Of a stretch of DNA of 31,533 nucleotides, positions 18,928-29,114 are shown piece by piece. The position numbers and the translations under genes are program-made. Source of the stretch: Punctularia strigosozonata HHB-11173 SS5 (taxonomy: Eukaryota; Basidiomycota; Agaricomycetes; Corticiales; Punctulariaceae); NCBI RefSeq assembly GCF_000264995.1, contig NW_006767435.1:1411161-1442693 (forward strand), in the 5' to 3' direction. Position 1 is the first letter of the stretch. Each line of letters begins with the position of its first letter. The notes beneath the pieces were generated by a model. The model was not told the origin of the DNA. It searched no databases and saw only the letters and a list, made by a program, of their open reading frames with translations.

Positions 18928-21314
18928 TTACTGCCCATCTTCGTTCTTTCCCGTATTACGCTGCCCACGATTCGGACTGAACAGCGGCCTTGGCTCGTTC
19001 CAATCCTCCCTCACGCCCCATACATGCTCGTCCTTCAGCTTTGGTGCAGCTGGCCTCCGATTCGACGGCATCACAAGTTCATAGATCTCCTTCGCCCCCT
19101 GAGGCATATCCAGCCTACCTCCGTTTCCGTGCGTGCTCGGAGTACCAGTTCCCGGGGACGTCGGTTCGCCAGGGGCTGTGGCAAGGCTACCGGCGTTGTT
19201 CGTTCGAGTCGGGGTCCTGATCTCCCATTTGCGTTCCGGGGCAGGGAGGGGCGTCCAACGGTCTTCGCGTGCGTAGGCCGCACTTGTCATCTCATATATG
19301 CGTGAGAGAGCGCGCTTGAACGCGAATTGTTCGTCGTGACCTGCATATAGCCCGAAAACGAATTAGGGATCGGTTCTAGCAAGTAATTCTACAGACGGAG
19401 TAGGACGTGACGAACCGGAGAAGATGGACAGCGTCTCGAGCGCAGGTGCTGACCGCGCGCTCTCTTCCTCACCCTTAGTCTGACTTGGGTGTTCTTCGTA
19501 CGAGAGCACGTTCGGCCGATAGGCCTCACGTGTCTCCGACACCGACTCCGCCATCAATGGATCCATATGCACGTCTTCACTTTCGTCGGACTGTCTGTCT
19601 TGACTTACGACAGCATCCGCGAAGAAGAGGTTTTCAAGATCCGTCTCGGCCTGACAGATGAGCTTGCACCTGGCCTCGTACAACGCGTCGATGAGCGAGA
19701 TGAATCGCCTTGCTTGGTTCTTCTGCGACAGCTTGAGTGCGGGAATGGCAATGATGATGTGCGTATCGAATGTAGAGGCGAGAGTGAGATAGTCTGCGGG
19801 GCCTAGTGACTGTTATTGCGTTTCAGGGAGTGAGCATTGGAGACGAAGACGCCGCATGATTGATTTATGCAGTACCTCGTCGCATAGTTCTGAGAAGGTA
19901 AACCGACAGGTGTTTCCGGATGTTCAGGGGACTTGCAGGGTTCGGCCGAATACCTGGAGCTCGCGAGGTTGACCAGGAGATCTCGTCCATTGTTTTACAG
20001 TCCTTTCGAACTCTGCTTTCCCCGCATCTCCGGTTGTAAACCACGTCCCGTACCCTCCTTCTTCCTTCACCTCAGCTCTCACCCTTCGCCAATCGTACGT
20101 CGACCGCATTTCGAGCACCGGGCAGCGCGCTTTGAGCGCCTCGACGAACGGCTCGAGCCTTTCGCGCTGCACCCCGTTCTTGTAGAGATCGTCAGGGACC
20201 TTGTTAGACGTCCCTACTACAACACCTGGGCGAAAGGGATGACGGTCGACTCGGCACCTTAATGGTCTCTGGAAGGTGGGAAGTACGTACCACCCATTCG
20301 CCAATACCACGAGAGCACGTCCGCGAGCAGTCCCGCGCTGGAAACATCCAGCAGTTGCACCTCGTCGAAGACAAGCAACCAGTGCTTCAGCACCAGCCTG
20401 CGCGCGATCGCGTACGCGATGCTCGGCTCCATCGCATTGCTGCCGTTCATCAGTTGCAGGCTCAGCCCTTTGCTCCACATCGTTGTGAGGTTGCCGCTCT
20501 GTACGAGGGATCGCCATCGGTCTCTGATAGCGCGCGTCCACTGGGGTCTGTCCTCTTCAATATCTCGAGATGGCGAGGCGTGGAGCGCGGCCATGCGCAG
20601 CTGCGTCTCTTCCCACACCGCCCTGTACACCTCGAGGACGAACTCGCTGTAGTGTCGCCTGATCTTATGACGCGTCGGTACCGCGCTGAACCACTCGGAA
20701 ACGAGGAAGGATTTGCCGCTGCCGGGTGGACCTGTCAATAGGAGGCCCTTGGGCGTCGTGAGGGTCGCGAGTTCTTCGGCATGTGTCTTAACAGTTACAA
20801 CTGCTCGGATATCGGTGGAAGGATCGTTCGCGTCTTGACCGGGATGACCAGCAAACCACCAGGGAGTAGTGCCTTCATCCTGACCTTGCAGAAGTGTGGA
20901 AGGGGTAGGACGTTGATAGTAGTGTGAAACGAATGCGGGTGGGCTATAGTCTTGTAATTTGTTGGAGAGTTTCCGAAGCTGCAGATCAGGAATGTTATGA
21001 CTAGCCGAGCGGTTAGAAGAGTGTAGGAGGCGTACCTCCATCACAACCCTCAGCTGGTCTTCATCACGTCGGATCTTACCCAGCGTGACGAGGGCTTGAT
21101 ACCGATCCAGAAAGTCAGCCGGCTGCGGCAGGTTCTCGGTGACGCGAACGTCGTTGACCGCCTTCAGCTCAGGTGCGGGTTCCCCAGACGCAGAGGCGAA
21201 CGCCCGTCGCGATCCATACTGAGCTCCGCGTTTACTTTCCGCGGCTGCCTTTGACGCATATATGCACCGACCAAGCGCTGTCAAAGTGCATATACGAGAC
21301 ATCGTCCAGCGCAT
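18928..21314 (-). CDS. AFG1: AFG1/LACE1-type mitochondrial AAA+ ATPase, with an in-frame TGA
   Basis: Five exons: 21314-21036, 20978-20291, 20225-19876, 19809-19416, 19340-18928. AFG1 proteins are mitochondrial inner-membrane ATPases involved in handling misfolded or unassembled respiratory-chain subunits. The N terminus (MSRICTLTALGRCIYASK...) is basic and Ser/Ala-rich, like a mitochondrial targeting signal. Walker A is GPPGSGKS at residues about 176-183; Walker B LLVFDE at about 294-299; sensor 1 lies in VVVGTSNK, followed by the AFG1 signature PDDLYKNGVQRE. After GRTLQVP comes TGA (19926-19924). Beyond it the same frame continues with FTFSELCDE, SLGPADYL, ARRFISLIDALYE and a fungal-type tail. 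Read through, the protein would be 707 aa; stopping there gives 422 aa without the C-terminal AAA part. Start 21302 is also possible. Either a pseudogenising mutation, a sequencing error or recoding. Confidence 0.85.
19924..19926 (-). other. In-frame TGA inside the AFG1 coding sequence
   Basis: The codon interrupts an otherwise continuous exon (20225-19876). The frame before and after is conserved AFG1 sequence, so no intron or frameshift is needed. One substitution from TGG (Trp) or CGA (Arg) would produce it. Confidence 0.75.
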
Positions 21315-21525
21315 TCCAGTCGTAAAACTGCAGTTATAACTTGGGCCTAGCCAGCCATATCGTCGGCAGGAAAGAAGGTAATATCTGGGTGGCTGTACCC
21401 CCCAGCTTGTGATAACACCGAACGCCACCGACTGCGACGTCGGCACCACACCCGTATTTATCCTCATTGCAGGACCCGTCCCTCCGTCCGTCGCTTCTTG
21501 GCACCACATTCGTTTCCACAGAACA
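21315..21525. promoter_or_regulatory. Shared bidirectional promoter region
   Basis: About 210 bp separate the start codons of the AFG1-like gene (minus) and the PAQR gene (plus). Both promoters must lie within it or overlap the 5' leaders. No clear TATA box. A run of short ACG/ACA triplets just after 21526 belongs to the PAQR coding sequence. Confidence 0.5.
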
Positions 21526-23648
21526 ATGCCAACAACATCGTCAACGACGACGACGACGACGACCGCCGTCGAAGCAACGCGGACCGTGCCTATGAGGCGG
21601 AATAGACGTCGACTCTCCTCGTACCGTTCCAATCCTCAAAGGCAGATGCTCTGTCATACTCTCCCCAAGTCGCTCGACGCGTTGGACCTATCCTCCTCCG
21701 GCGTCCCACGCCCGACGCTTGCCTCCCTACGCGTGCATGTTTTGGCCTACCTCGCCGACCTCGAGACGCGCCTCAGCCTGCTCGAATCTCCCCAATTCAG
21801 CCCGGCAAGTTTAGGTCTGGGATCCGGATTCGATTCCTACATCGAGAGCGCTGAGAGCAAGGTGCATGAGAAGGTCGAGGAGGTTAGGCAGTGGGCAAGG
21901 GCAGGACTCGAGAGTATAGCCAAGATCCGGAGCGACGTGTGCTCGTACCTCCCCGATTTCCCAGACTTAGAAGAGTCGATGGTCAACGTGAAATCTCGCC
22001 TCCCGGGCGTATCCCCACTGGGCTCTCTTTCATTAGAGGAAATGCGCTCTCGCCTGCCGGAATTGCCCAGCGTCGAAGATGTACGCTCGCGTCTTCCCGA
22101 AATACCTCAACTGCCGGACATCCAGCTCCCGGAGCTCTCCATGCCTCAAATGCCAGAGCTCGAGTTCGACCTCTCCACCCTCCGGCCTCGGCTTGAGTCC
22201 CTTTCCTCGCATATCGACTCTTTACAGACACATCTCTCTTCTGCCGCGCTGTATCTCCCGCACCTCCCGCATGTCTACAGCCTCAACATGAGCATCGCGC
22301 CCAGCACCATGCTCTCCGACCTTCTAGACAAGGTGCTCATGTCAGACCACCTGTACAAGATGCTTCCGAAGGAGGACGAGAAGGAGGAGAGCATGCTAGA
22401 GAAGGCGGCACGGGAGGTCGCGGCGGCAGTGAAGTCCTCCATGCACGGCGCGAAACTCATCCGGTACTCGGATCTGCCGAACAAGTGGCGAAACAACCCG
22501 TTCGTAACGAGAGGCTATCGGTAAGCACGCCCCACGACTTGATTTCGTCCGATCGTTGAAGGATCACTTCTTAGATTTATCCCTCTGGACCAGTGGCATC
22601 GTATTATCATATCTCTGGGACAGATCCATAACGAAACACGTATGTTTCCTTGTTCTGACAATGACCCATGTACTGAGAATTGGTTCTCGTAGTGAATATC
22701 CATACGCACTTCCTCCCCTTTGTGTTCTGGCTTCTGCCCCTCCTGCCTTTCACGCCCACTATCGCCTCCCAACTCCCCTCCTCTATCGCGTCCCTCCTCC
22801 CATCATCTCTCCACTCCGCCTCAATGGTTCCAACCACAGCAGCAGACCTTGACCTTCCCGAACTGATCTTTGTCATCTTCGCGCTCCTCTGCCTCTTCGC
22901 GTCAGCCGTCTGGCATACCATGGCCGGTTGCGCACACCCGCGCGGTATGGAGATCTGCGCGCGGCTCGACTACGTTGGTATCGGATGGTGCGCCCAGCTT
23001 CCCGCCTTGTCTCTGACCAAACGCTGATACCGCGGACATTTGGGCGTTTCACAGGTTGATAAGCGCGAGCGTAGCCTCGGTCATGTACTACGCCTTCCAA
23101 GCCCACCCCGCGGCACGCGACATTTACCTCGGACTCTCCTTCTTCACCGCAATCGCGGGTACGGTCCTCCCCTTCATGGACTGGTTCAATCAACGGCAGT
23201 ACAAGGTCCGAGCTATATATATCCTGCGACTCCTACATACCACGAACGTATGCTAACTGTCGGCCACAGAAATATCGCATCATGTTTTTCCTCGCGCTGG
23301 GCTTCACTGCGCTGGCCCCGCTCACGCACCTTTCCCTTCTCTTCTCGCCCTACCGCACTCTTGTCTTCATCGGTACGCCCTCTCCCCTTTCTCGCCTTAT
23401 ATGCCCCCTTGGCTTCTCCGCTGACGAACTGATCTTCCACAGCGCCGGTTCTGCGCTCCGTGTCCTCCTACCTCGCCGGTCTCGTATTCTACGCGACGCA
23501 CTTCCCCGAGTGCATGCTCTCCAAGCACCCGCGGTGGCGCTGGCTCGACTGGCTAGGCGGCGGTTCACACGCGATCTGGCATGCGTTCATCGTGCTCGCG
23601 ATCGCCCAGCACCGGGCAGCGATCGCGGGGCTGAAGAGTGGGATATGA
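21526..23648 (+). CDS. PAQR family membrane protein, Izh3-like (haemolysin III/AdipoR superfamily)
   Basis: Six exons: 21526-22520, 22575-22639, 22693-22987, 23055-23205, 23270-23372, 23443-23648; 604 aa, all GT-AG and in frame. Residues 1-320 are hydrophilic, with a Thr-rich start and a block of SRLPE/LPEL repeats around 165-250; such a long N-terminal extension is known in yeast Izh3. The PAQR core starts at LPNKWRNNPFVTRGYR. Family motifs: HNETLNIHTH (E352), SAVWHTMAGCAH (H428), LDYVGIGW (D446) and SHAIWH (H579, H583), giving the three His that bind zinc in AdipoR and act in ceramidase-like chemistry. Seven membrane segments are expected. In fungi the family is tied to zinc and lipid/sterol homeostasis. 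The exon 3 donor is GTGCGC and exon 4's is GTCCGA, both unusual but frame-supported. The haemolysin name is historical. Confidence 0.85.
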
Positions 23649-23883
23649 AGTCCCGGTATGGATGTAGGGGTTGGCGTGAAGATGATGGGGAGGTAGACGG
23701 TTTTCTGGTATAGATTCATGGGGTTATGCGTATAGATGGGTGGAACGTAGCATATTCCTGGACGTAATTCATTCTCTGGTTACGGTATCATCGGGCCACG
23801 ACGTCGACCTGTCATACCGTGCCTGAACAGACCGAGCGAGGCCTCGCGAAATGGTTTGAAGCACATGTCGCACTCGGCAAGAG

Positions 23884-24852
23884 CTACCATCTTAGAACTA
23901 GAAATATTGACGCGACAGCCATTTCATCCATCAAATCGACGTATGCCCGTCCTGGTTCCCTGGGTTCTAGTAACACGTAGTCTTGTCCGCTGTTTGCGAA
24001 GATGTCGAGAACAGCATCCCTGCGGGTTGGATGAGTGTGCTTATGAAGCTGCACGCTAACGCGGACGGCTGCCGTGGGGGCCTTGACCGTGGATGGATCA
24101 TGGCCGTTCCCTATCCAAGAGTGATATATGCTGGAGCAGCCACAAGAGACGTCTGACGTCGCCCAATCCGGGCAGATCGACGGATAAATTAGACAGGATT
24201 ACATGGCGGAGGGTGCGGGTATGGCGGGCAACGCCTTCCACGACAAGACGCGCGTCTGCACATATGCCCGAATCCGATACATGAAGGACTTGGAGGGCCG
24301 GCATCTGCATGCGGGACAGATAGCTCGAAGGTGAGCAGGGAGCCGTCGCCATCACTGACAGCATGAAGTTCGACGTCCAATCGTGATGATGAGTGACATG
24401 GGTGAGGTAGGGAAACACCATTAACTGCCTGAAGGGGAGGTGGCCGAGGCCAGTTACAAGCCGTGGGGAATGATAATGAGGTATAATCGTCAACGTGCGT
24501 AAGGTAGGAGCAACGAGGTTGAAGAGCAAGTTCCATTGTCGCACTTGGATTTCCGTCCCGTGCATCCGCCGGAGGTTGCAGTCCAAGTTTATAGGTTGCA
24601 CGCTGAGGTAGGATGAACGTTCCCGGGCGGCAACGAACAGGTGCAGAACTCTCCGGCCCTTCTTGTTCTCTTTCGACAATTCGATTAAAAGGGCCTCCGT
24701 CTGCCGACCTCCTGCGATAGCAACCGACTGGAACCGGTACTGTTTAGTGAGGCCTAGCGAGACGAGAGGAATAGCGCCCGTGCAGTTTTCCCTCCGTCGG
24801 TGCAGGCCAATTGCACGATCATATCGAGTATCTCAGTGGGTAGACGGTCCAT
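23884..24852 (-). pseudogene. F-box protein pseudogene, family beta
   Basis: Starts MDRLPTEILDMIVQLACTDGGKTARA, an F-box opening, then the frame breaks at about 24757-24776 and resumes in another frame (IPLVSLGLTKQYRFQSVAIAGGRQTEALL). The central part (LVAPTLRTLTIIPHYHSP, ALQVLHVSDSG, VRRLLWLLQHI) is clearly homologous to the gene at 29891-30831. A second break at about 24103-24110 (HISLLD then GNGHDPS in a new frame) is followed by the family's C-terminal block VLDIFANSGQDYVLLEP and a TAG at 23884. Two frame breaks with homology on both sides of each make it a pseudogene unless the assembly is wrong. Intact relatives would act as SCF ligase adaptors. Confidence 0.7.
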
Positions 24853-25227
24853 GACGGCGGACGGCAGGCTCGGAGATCAATTGGCCTCTGTGCGGAGGCG
24901 TGGCGGTTGGAGTGGAGGTGGGCTCAGCTGTTCATTCATCCTCTTCCACTCCGACACTGAAGTGCAAAGCTGTTCCTGTTTACCTACCAACACGTACATG
25001 TGTCAGAGCTCACAGCTTGGCGTCGTACAATGTCGACGTACATGAATTATACTTTAGTTGGTGCCTTACGGTACCTTGCTCAGCTTCCGTTATCGAATCA
25101 TGGCAGATAGCTTGATCACAGCCATCCTTTGGGCGTCTCTTTCATGAAGGTCATCCAACTCCTTTATACATAAGATATGGTTGCGTTCCTTGCTCTCGCA
25201 CGATACATGCTACTACCGACCTAAACG
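24853..25227. other. Intergenic between F-box pseudogene and RING gene
   Basis: About 375 bp, divergent arrangement. TTTATACAT at about 25162 lies some 60 bp before the RING start and could be a weak TATA element. Nothing else seen. Confidence 0.4.
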
Positions 25228-27818
25228 ATGCCGCTGGTCCTCGATGCCAGCAGCTCGTGCGACATTTGCCTGGAGGAATACACCTACGAAGACGCATACT
25301 CGTCGCCTCATGCCATCCCCTGTGGACACGTGTTCTGCCTGACATGCATTGAATCCTTCGACCCGGAAACCTGCCCGTTCTGCAGGAAATCATTCAACGC
25401 GCAAACGATCCGAAAGCTTCAGGCCGACTGCGCGAATCCTCAAAGCTCGACCGCCCGCGCCGAGGACGAGCGGGGCGTGATTGATGCCTTGACCACCTGG
25501 AACGCTGTGTTGGCCGCACCGAACGACTCCAGTGAGCGACATGAGCGAAATGAATGGCTCTCGGAATGGATGGATAATCACGAGGAGTCGCAGAACTAGT
25601 GAGTGTATCATGCAGAGACGTCGCAGCTGGAGACTCAACCGTTCCAGTCCTCTACAGGCTACTCTGGTCTCGGTGATGCGCCAGGCCCTCGGAACTGGCG
25701 ACGACGATACATTTCGGGCTATTGAACAAAGCGTCGAATCTAGGGTGGAGGAAGTTGAGAGGGAATGGAAAGAGTGCGTCCTGTCTTGTTTCTATCGCTT
25801 ATACCTCCGCTGAACGCTGACGGTTTCTTCTACTAGGAAGGCTAGTACTTACATTCCGCAATTTATCCTTGCCTGACATTCCTGTTCTAGCTTGGAGCTG
25901 CCGAGAGACGCCATAACGAAGCGTTGGAAGACGGCGCCGAGGAGCTATTCTTACGAGTGGCTACCGCGGAGTCACAACTGTCATCCACTCAAGAGGACTT
26001 AGAGAGGGTGCAGCACGAACTGCGCGACACGAAGGCGTCCCTTTCTCAAACGAGGAATCGGTTGGTCGCCGCCGAGACGGACGTTACGGACCTGCGCAGG
26101 GAGGTGCAGAACGTCAGCGAGGCCCGCGATACGACCGTCGATCGGAACTTGGACCTGACGGCGCAGTTAGCCTACCTGCAACAGACGCGCGATGCCGAGA
26201 CCGCCAATATGGCGCACCAGCTCGACACCGTCAACCAGGACCTGCGAGATGTCCGATCAGAGGTGCATGGATTGCGGGTGGCCGCCCAACGTTCGGACGA
26301 GTTGGAGATACAATTCGCTGCCGCTCGCACGGAGTTGGAACGAAGCCGCGCTGCATCCCAGATCGGCGATGCGGAGAAGGCTGCGCTAGAGGCTCAAGTG
26401 CACAGACTGAGGGGGCAGTTGTCAGGTATAGTCATCGGACAGGCTCACCGGCTCGGACGCTCATTCCATACGCAGGCTTGCAAACGATTCAAGAGCAGGA
26501 GGCAGCACGAGTCCGTGATGGCCAATTGAAGCTTGCTGAAGCTCATGCTCGCTTGAGTCATTACGAGCAGCTTTTCAGTCGTGGCGGGCAAGTGGTTAAT
26601 GACCTGCAAGCGAAGCTTGCTGCCGCACATTCGGACAATGAATCACTTCGGACGCAACTGCAACACGCTGAACACAGTCGAGCGGTGCACGAAGCCAGTG
26701 TTACCGAGCTTCAGACGCAGCTCAGGAGGCAGGACTCAGAAATTGGGCTGCTGCGTTCCCAGCCGAATGGTCCTCGCAGCCGCGATAGCTCGTCATCGCC
26801 CCTTGGAAACGACTTCGCCACTTTACTTCACCTCTCCAGCACCAATTCAGGTTTATCGAGGCCGAAATCAGCCGCACCTTCGTTTGGCGGCAGTTCACGA
26901 TGGCCATTAGTGGAGGATTGGGAGAATGATGAGGCCTTTCCCGCTTCAGCACCTCCAGTGCCATCCAAGAATCCGTTCTTGGACGCAAACGAGGATTTTA
27001 GTCCTGGGCATGCGGATTCGCGTGTTGCAAGCTCGAGAGGTGGATCGTCGCCGTCGGATCCCTACCAAGCAGACCCGAAGCCGGAGACTGTCACAAGGCG
27101 AGTCTAACATTCGGATCACAGACTGAACTAGTCCCTAATCATCATATTACGGGATAGTGATTCCGCAACTCGGTCATCCGACACTGCTTTCGTCGCCCTA
27201 CCGGACCTCGGGCTGCCGTCAACTGCACCGAAGTTGACCCATTCGACCAGTGTGCCCCTGGATTCCTCGGTGTGGGAGTCACAACGGTCATCTGGGTTCA
27301 CTGAAAGCACCTCTTCGGAGCGAGCCGGTGCAGGTCTGCCTAACGGTGCCGCTCCACCCGACCTTGCTTTCCGTCGCATGACACTCTTCGGTCCGGGTGG
27401 CGAGGAACAGTGTATACCCCATCCGCCCTCTTTGACCCCCGCTGTCTCGTTTCCCGGAACGAACGCTGCCACAGATGATAGTTTCATCCCCACATTCCGA
27501 CAAGCACGATCAGTGGACACCCCTAACGCGGCACCACTAGGATCCGCACCACTGGGCAACCGGTGGACCAATTCGCATATGCAACCTCCATATACACATT
27601 CTCGAACGGCTTCTGAGCCGCTTGTGAACTTGCGCACGACACCGTTGCACCTCCTGGAACGAGTGTCCGGAGCGCTGGAAACGCCGACCGAGGTATCCAT
27701 GCCCGGCGCTATGCCCGCCAATGATTCACCTTCGGCAGGCGGATCTGCGCCAAGAGTCCCAACGGAGAAGAAGTCGATGGGCGAGACGATGCGTAAACTC
27801 TTCGGGCGGAAACATTGA
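25228..27818 (+). CDS. RING-finger protein with long coiled coil, probable E3 ubiquitin ligase
   Basis: Exons: 25228-25598, 25648-about 25775, 25891-26425, 26476-27097, 27158-27818; about 772 aa. A C3HC4 RING occupies residues 11-52 (C11, C14, C32, H34, C37, C40, C49, C52; CDIC, CGHVFCLTC, CPFC), right at the N terminus. From exon 3 a heptad-rich coiled coil of over 250 residues follows, then a Ser/Pro-rich, probably disordered tail that ends in the basic KLFGRKH. The layout suggests a RING E3 that oligomerises through its coiled coil; substrate unknown. The exon 2 to 3 link is unsure: either a donor GTCCTG at 25778, or a donor at 25774 plus a 4-nt exon and a GC-AG intron; both give the same length. 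Intron 4 (27098-27157) is best read as GC-AG. Confidence 0.75.
27098..27157 (+). other. Probable GC-AG intron in the RING gene
   Basis: The exon 4 frame ends in TAA just beyond ACAAGGCGAGTC. Splicing CAAG|GCGAGT to GGGATAG|T joins the frame to the 220-codon final exon ending in KLFGRKH. CTAATC, a good branch-point sequence, lies 22 bp before the acceptor. A GT-AG alternative of only 42 nt (GTCACA to AACTAG) is also in frame. Confidence 0.5.
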
Positions 27819-28071
27819 TATTTCTGCATGCTCCTATAACATGTATCGACATTAACACGTACGTGTGTCTGCTGGCAATCTTGGGTGTACTGTACTACGG
27901 CATTCATTCTGCTCTCGTCATGGACATGAAAACCTTGACCACGAATTTGTACTCCGAGTCGATTCTTTGAATATCGGATACTTGGCGATCATTCCCCGTG
28001 TCGTAGCGGTCGGTCGGGCCCTCTATTATGTTGTCATTGATAGCAAGCGGGAATGATATGTTCCAAGGCCA

Positions 28072-28086
28072 CCCCCCCCCCCCCCC
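28072..28086. repeat. Homopolymer C15
   Basis: Fifteen consecutive C, about 24 bp beyond the stop codon of the minus-strand F-box gene, so G15 in its 3' flank. The exact length is unreliable in most sequencing data. Confidence 0.9.
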
Positions 28087-28109
28087 GGCTCGTTGCATGA
28101 GTGTGCCAC

Positions 28110-29114
28110 CTATTTCCGGAAAGAGATCATTTTCTTCGCCCAAATCCCGATGACTGAATGCCGGAACATTGATGCGGTGTAGCCTACAGGCTCGTTTCCG
28201 GTAAGGATCCCCCGTTCATTGCCTGCCCGTGATTGCCGCTGGCCTTCAAGCGTCCAACCTTCTCGGTCGATCTGTTCGGTGAATGCTCTTGCTCGTTCCC
28301 ATATGCTACTTCCCCCATGAGCATCTTCTGCCCATTGCGATGCACATCTATCCTCGCGGCGAGGAACCAGGTAGATATGGTTATCTTGCAGGCGCACATC
28401 TTTTACCCAGGTCACTAGAGGGCTGAAGAGACCACCGTAGCGATCGTCGCCCTCTACCACCAACATCTCAAGGCTAAACCTCTTTTGAATGGCCGGCAAG
28501 CTGCGGACTGTGGCGTGATGCATAGTGACGGCGAGGTGGGTGAGGCTGTCGAAGCATGCTAGATCGTGACGGAACGTGTGTCTAAGATCCAGCTGCTGCC
28601 AGCCATTCGCCATGACGCGCAGATGGGTGATCAAGTTGAGGATGAAGGGATCACTTTCGCTGATCATGGGAGATTTGAGTGTCAAGTGGAATGGTCCACC
28701 CTGTATCATCCGGGATGCCTTCTGGCGTAACATTTTGGGAGAATGTGCCTCCATCTCTTCCTCATTTGTCGTATCCGAATTCACACGCAACCTGTCGCAG
28801 GCCAAGTTGCGCAAGTTTGGGAAACTTTGGAGTAGGTGCGGGATGTCCGTGGCGTAAACATCGGCGGGCCCTAACCATAGGCTCCGAACATATTTGGCCT
28901 GACGACGGCACGCGTCGTTGTCGCCCCACATAAGCCGGCGGATGGCGCTGTCATGCTCCCAAGTAGTGCCGCAAAGGGTCGAGTATAGGTGCTTCTCTGC
29001 GATAGATCTAGTCCAGGAAGCTACCAAGGCGAGGGTATAAGCATGGTTAAGCGATGAGCTGGCCAACAACTCGAAAACGATTATGAGAATTTCGATGGGT
29101 AGTTTGGCGGACAT
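28110..29114 (-). CDS. F-box-like protein, family alpha (intact copy 2)
   Basis: Single exon, 334 aa from the ATG at 29114 (MSAKLPIEILIIVFELLAS). In-frame ATGs at 29123 and 29177 exist, but 29114 matches the start and length of the paralogue at 7225-8232. The two proteins align from end to end: degenerate F-box, TLALVASWTRSIAEKHLYSTLCG, HLLQSFPNLRNLACDRL, LITHLRVM, SLTHLAV, IWERARAFTEQIDREGW, and the final WAKKMISFRK against WAKKAFSFRK. It lies in the opposite orientation about 20 kb away. Likely SCF adaptor by family; the weak F-box leaves SKP1 binding open. C15 follows in the 3' flank. Confidence 0.75.
   Translation of the reverse strand: MSAKLPIEILIIVFELLASSSLNHAYTLALVASWTRSIAEKHLYSTLCGTTWEHDSAIRRLMWGDNDACRRQAKYVRSLWLGPADVYATDIPHLLQSFPNLRNLACDRLRVNSDTTNEEEMEAHSPKMLRQKASRMIQGGPFHLTLKSPMISESDPFILNLITHLRVMANGWQQLDLRHTFRHDLACFDSLTHLAVTMHHATVRSLPAIQKRFSLEMLVVEGDDRYGGLFSPLVTWVKDVRLQDNHIYLVPRREDRCASQWAEDAHGGSSIWERARAFTEQIDREGWTLEGQRQSRAGNERGILTGNEPVGYTASMFRHSVIGIWAKKMISFRK

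Noticed and set aside
21526-23648. A haemolysin toxin
   Set aside because: The family name haemolysin III is historical. The motifs are those of PAQR/AdipoR/Izh membrane proteins with a zinc site.
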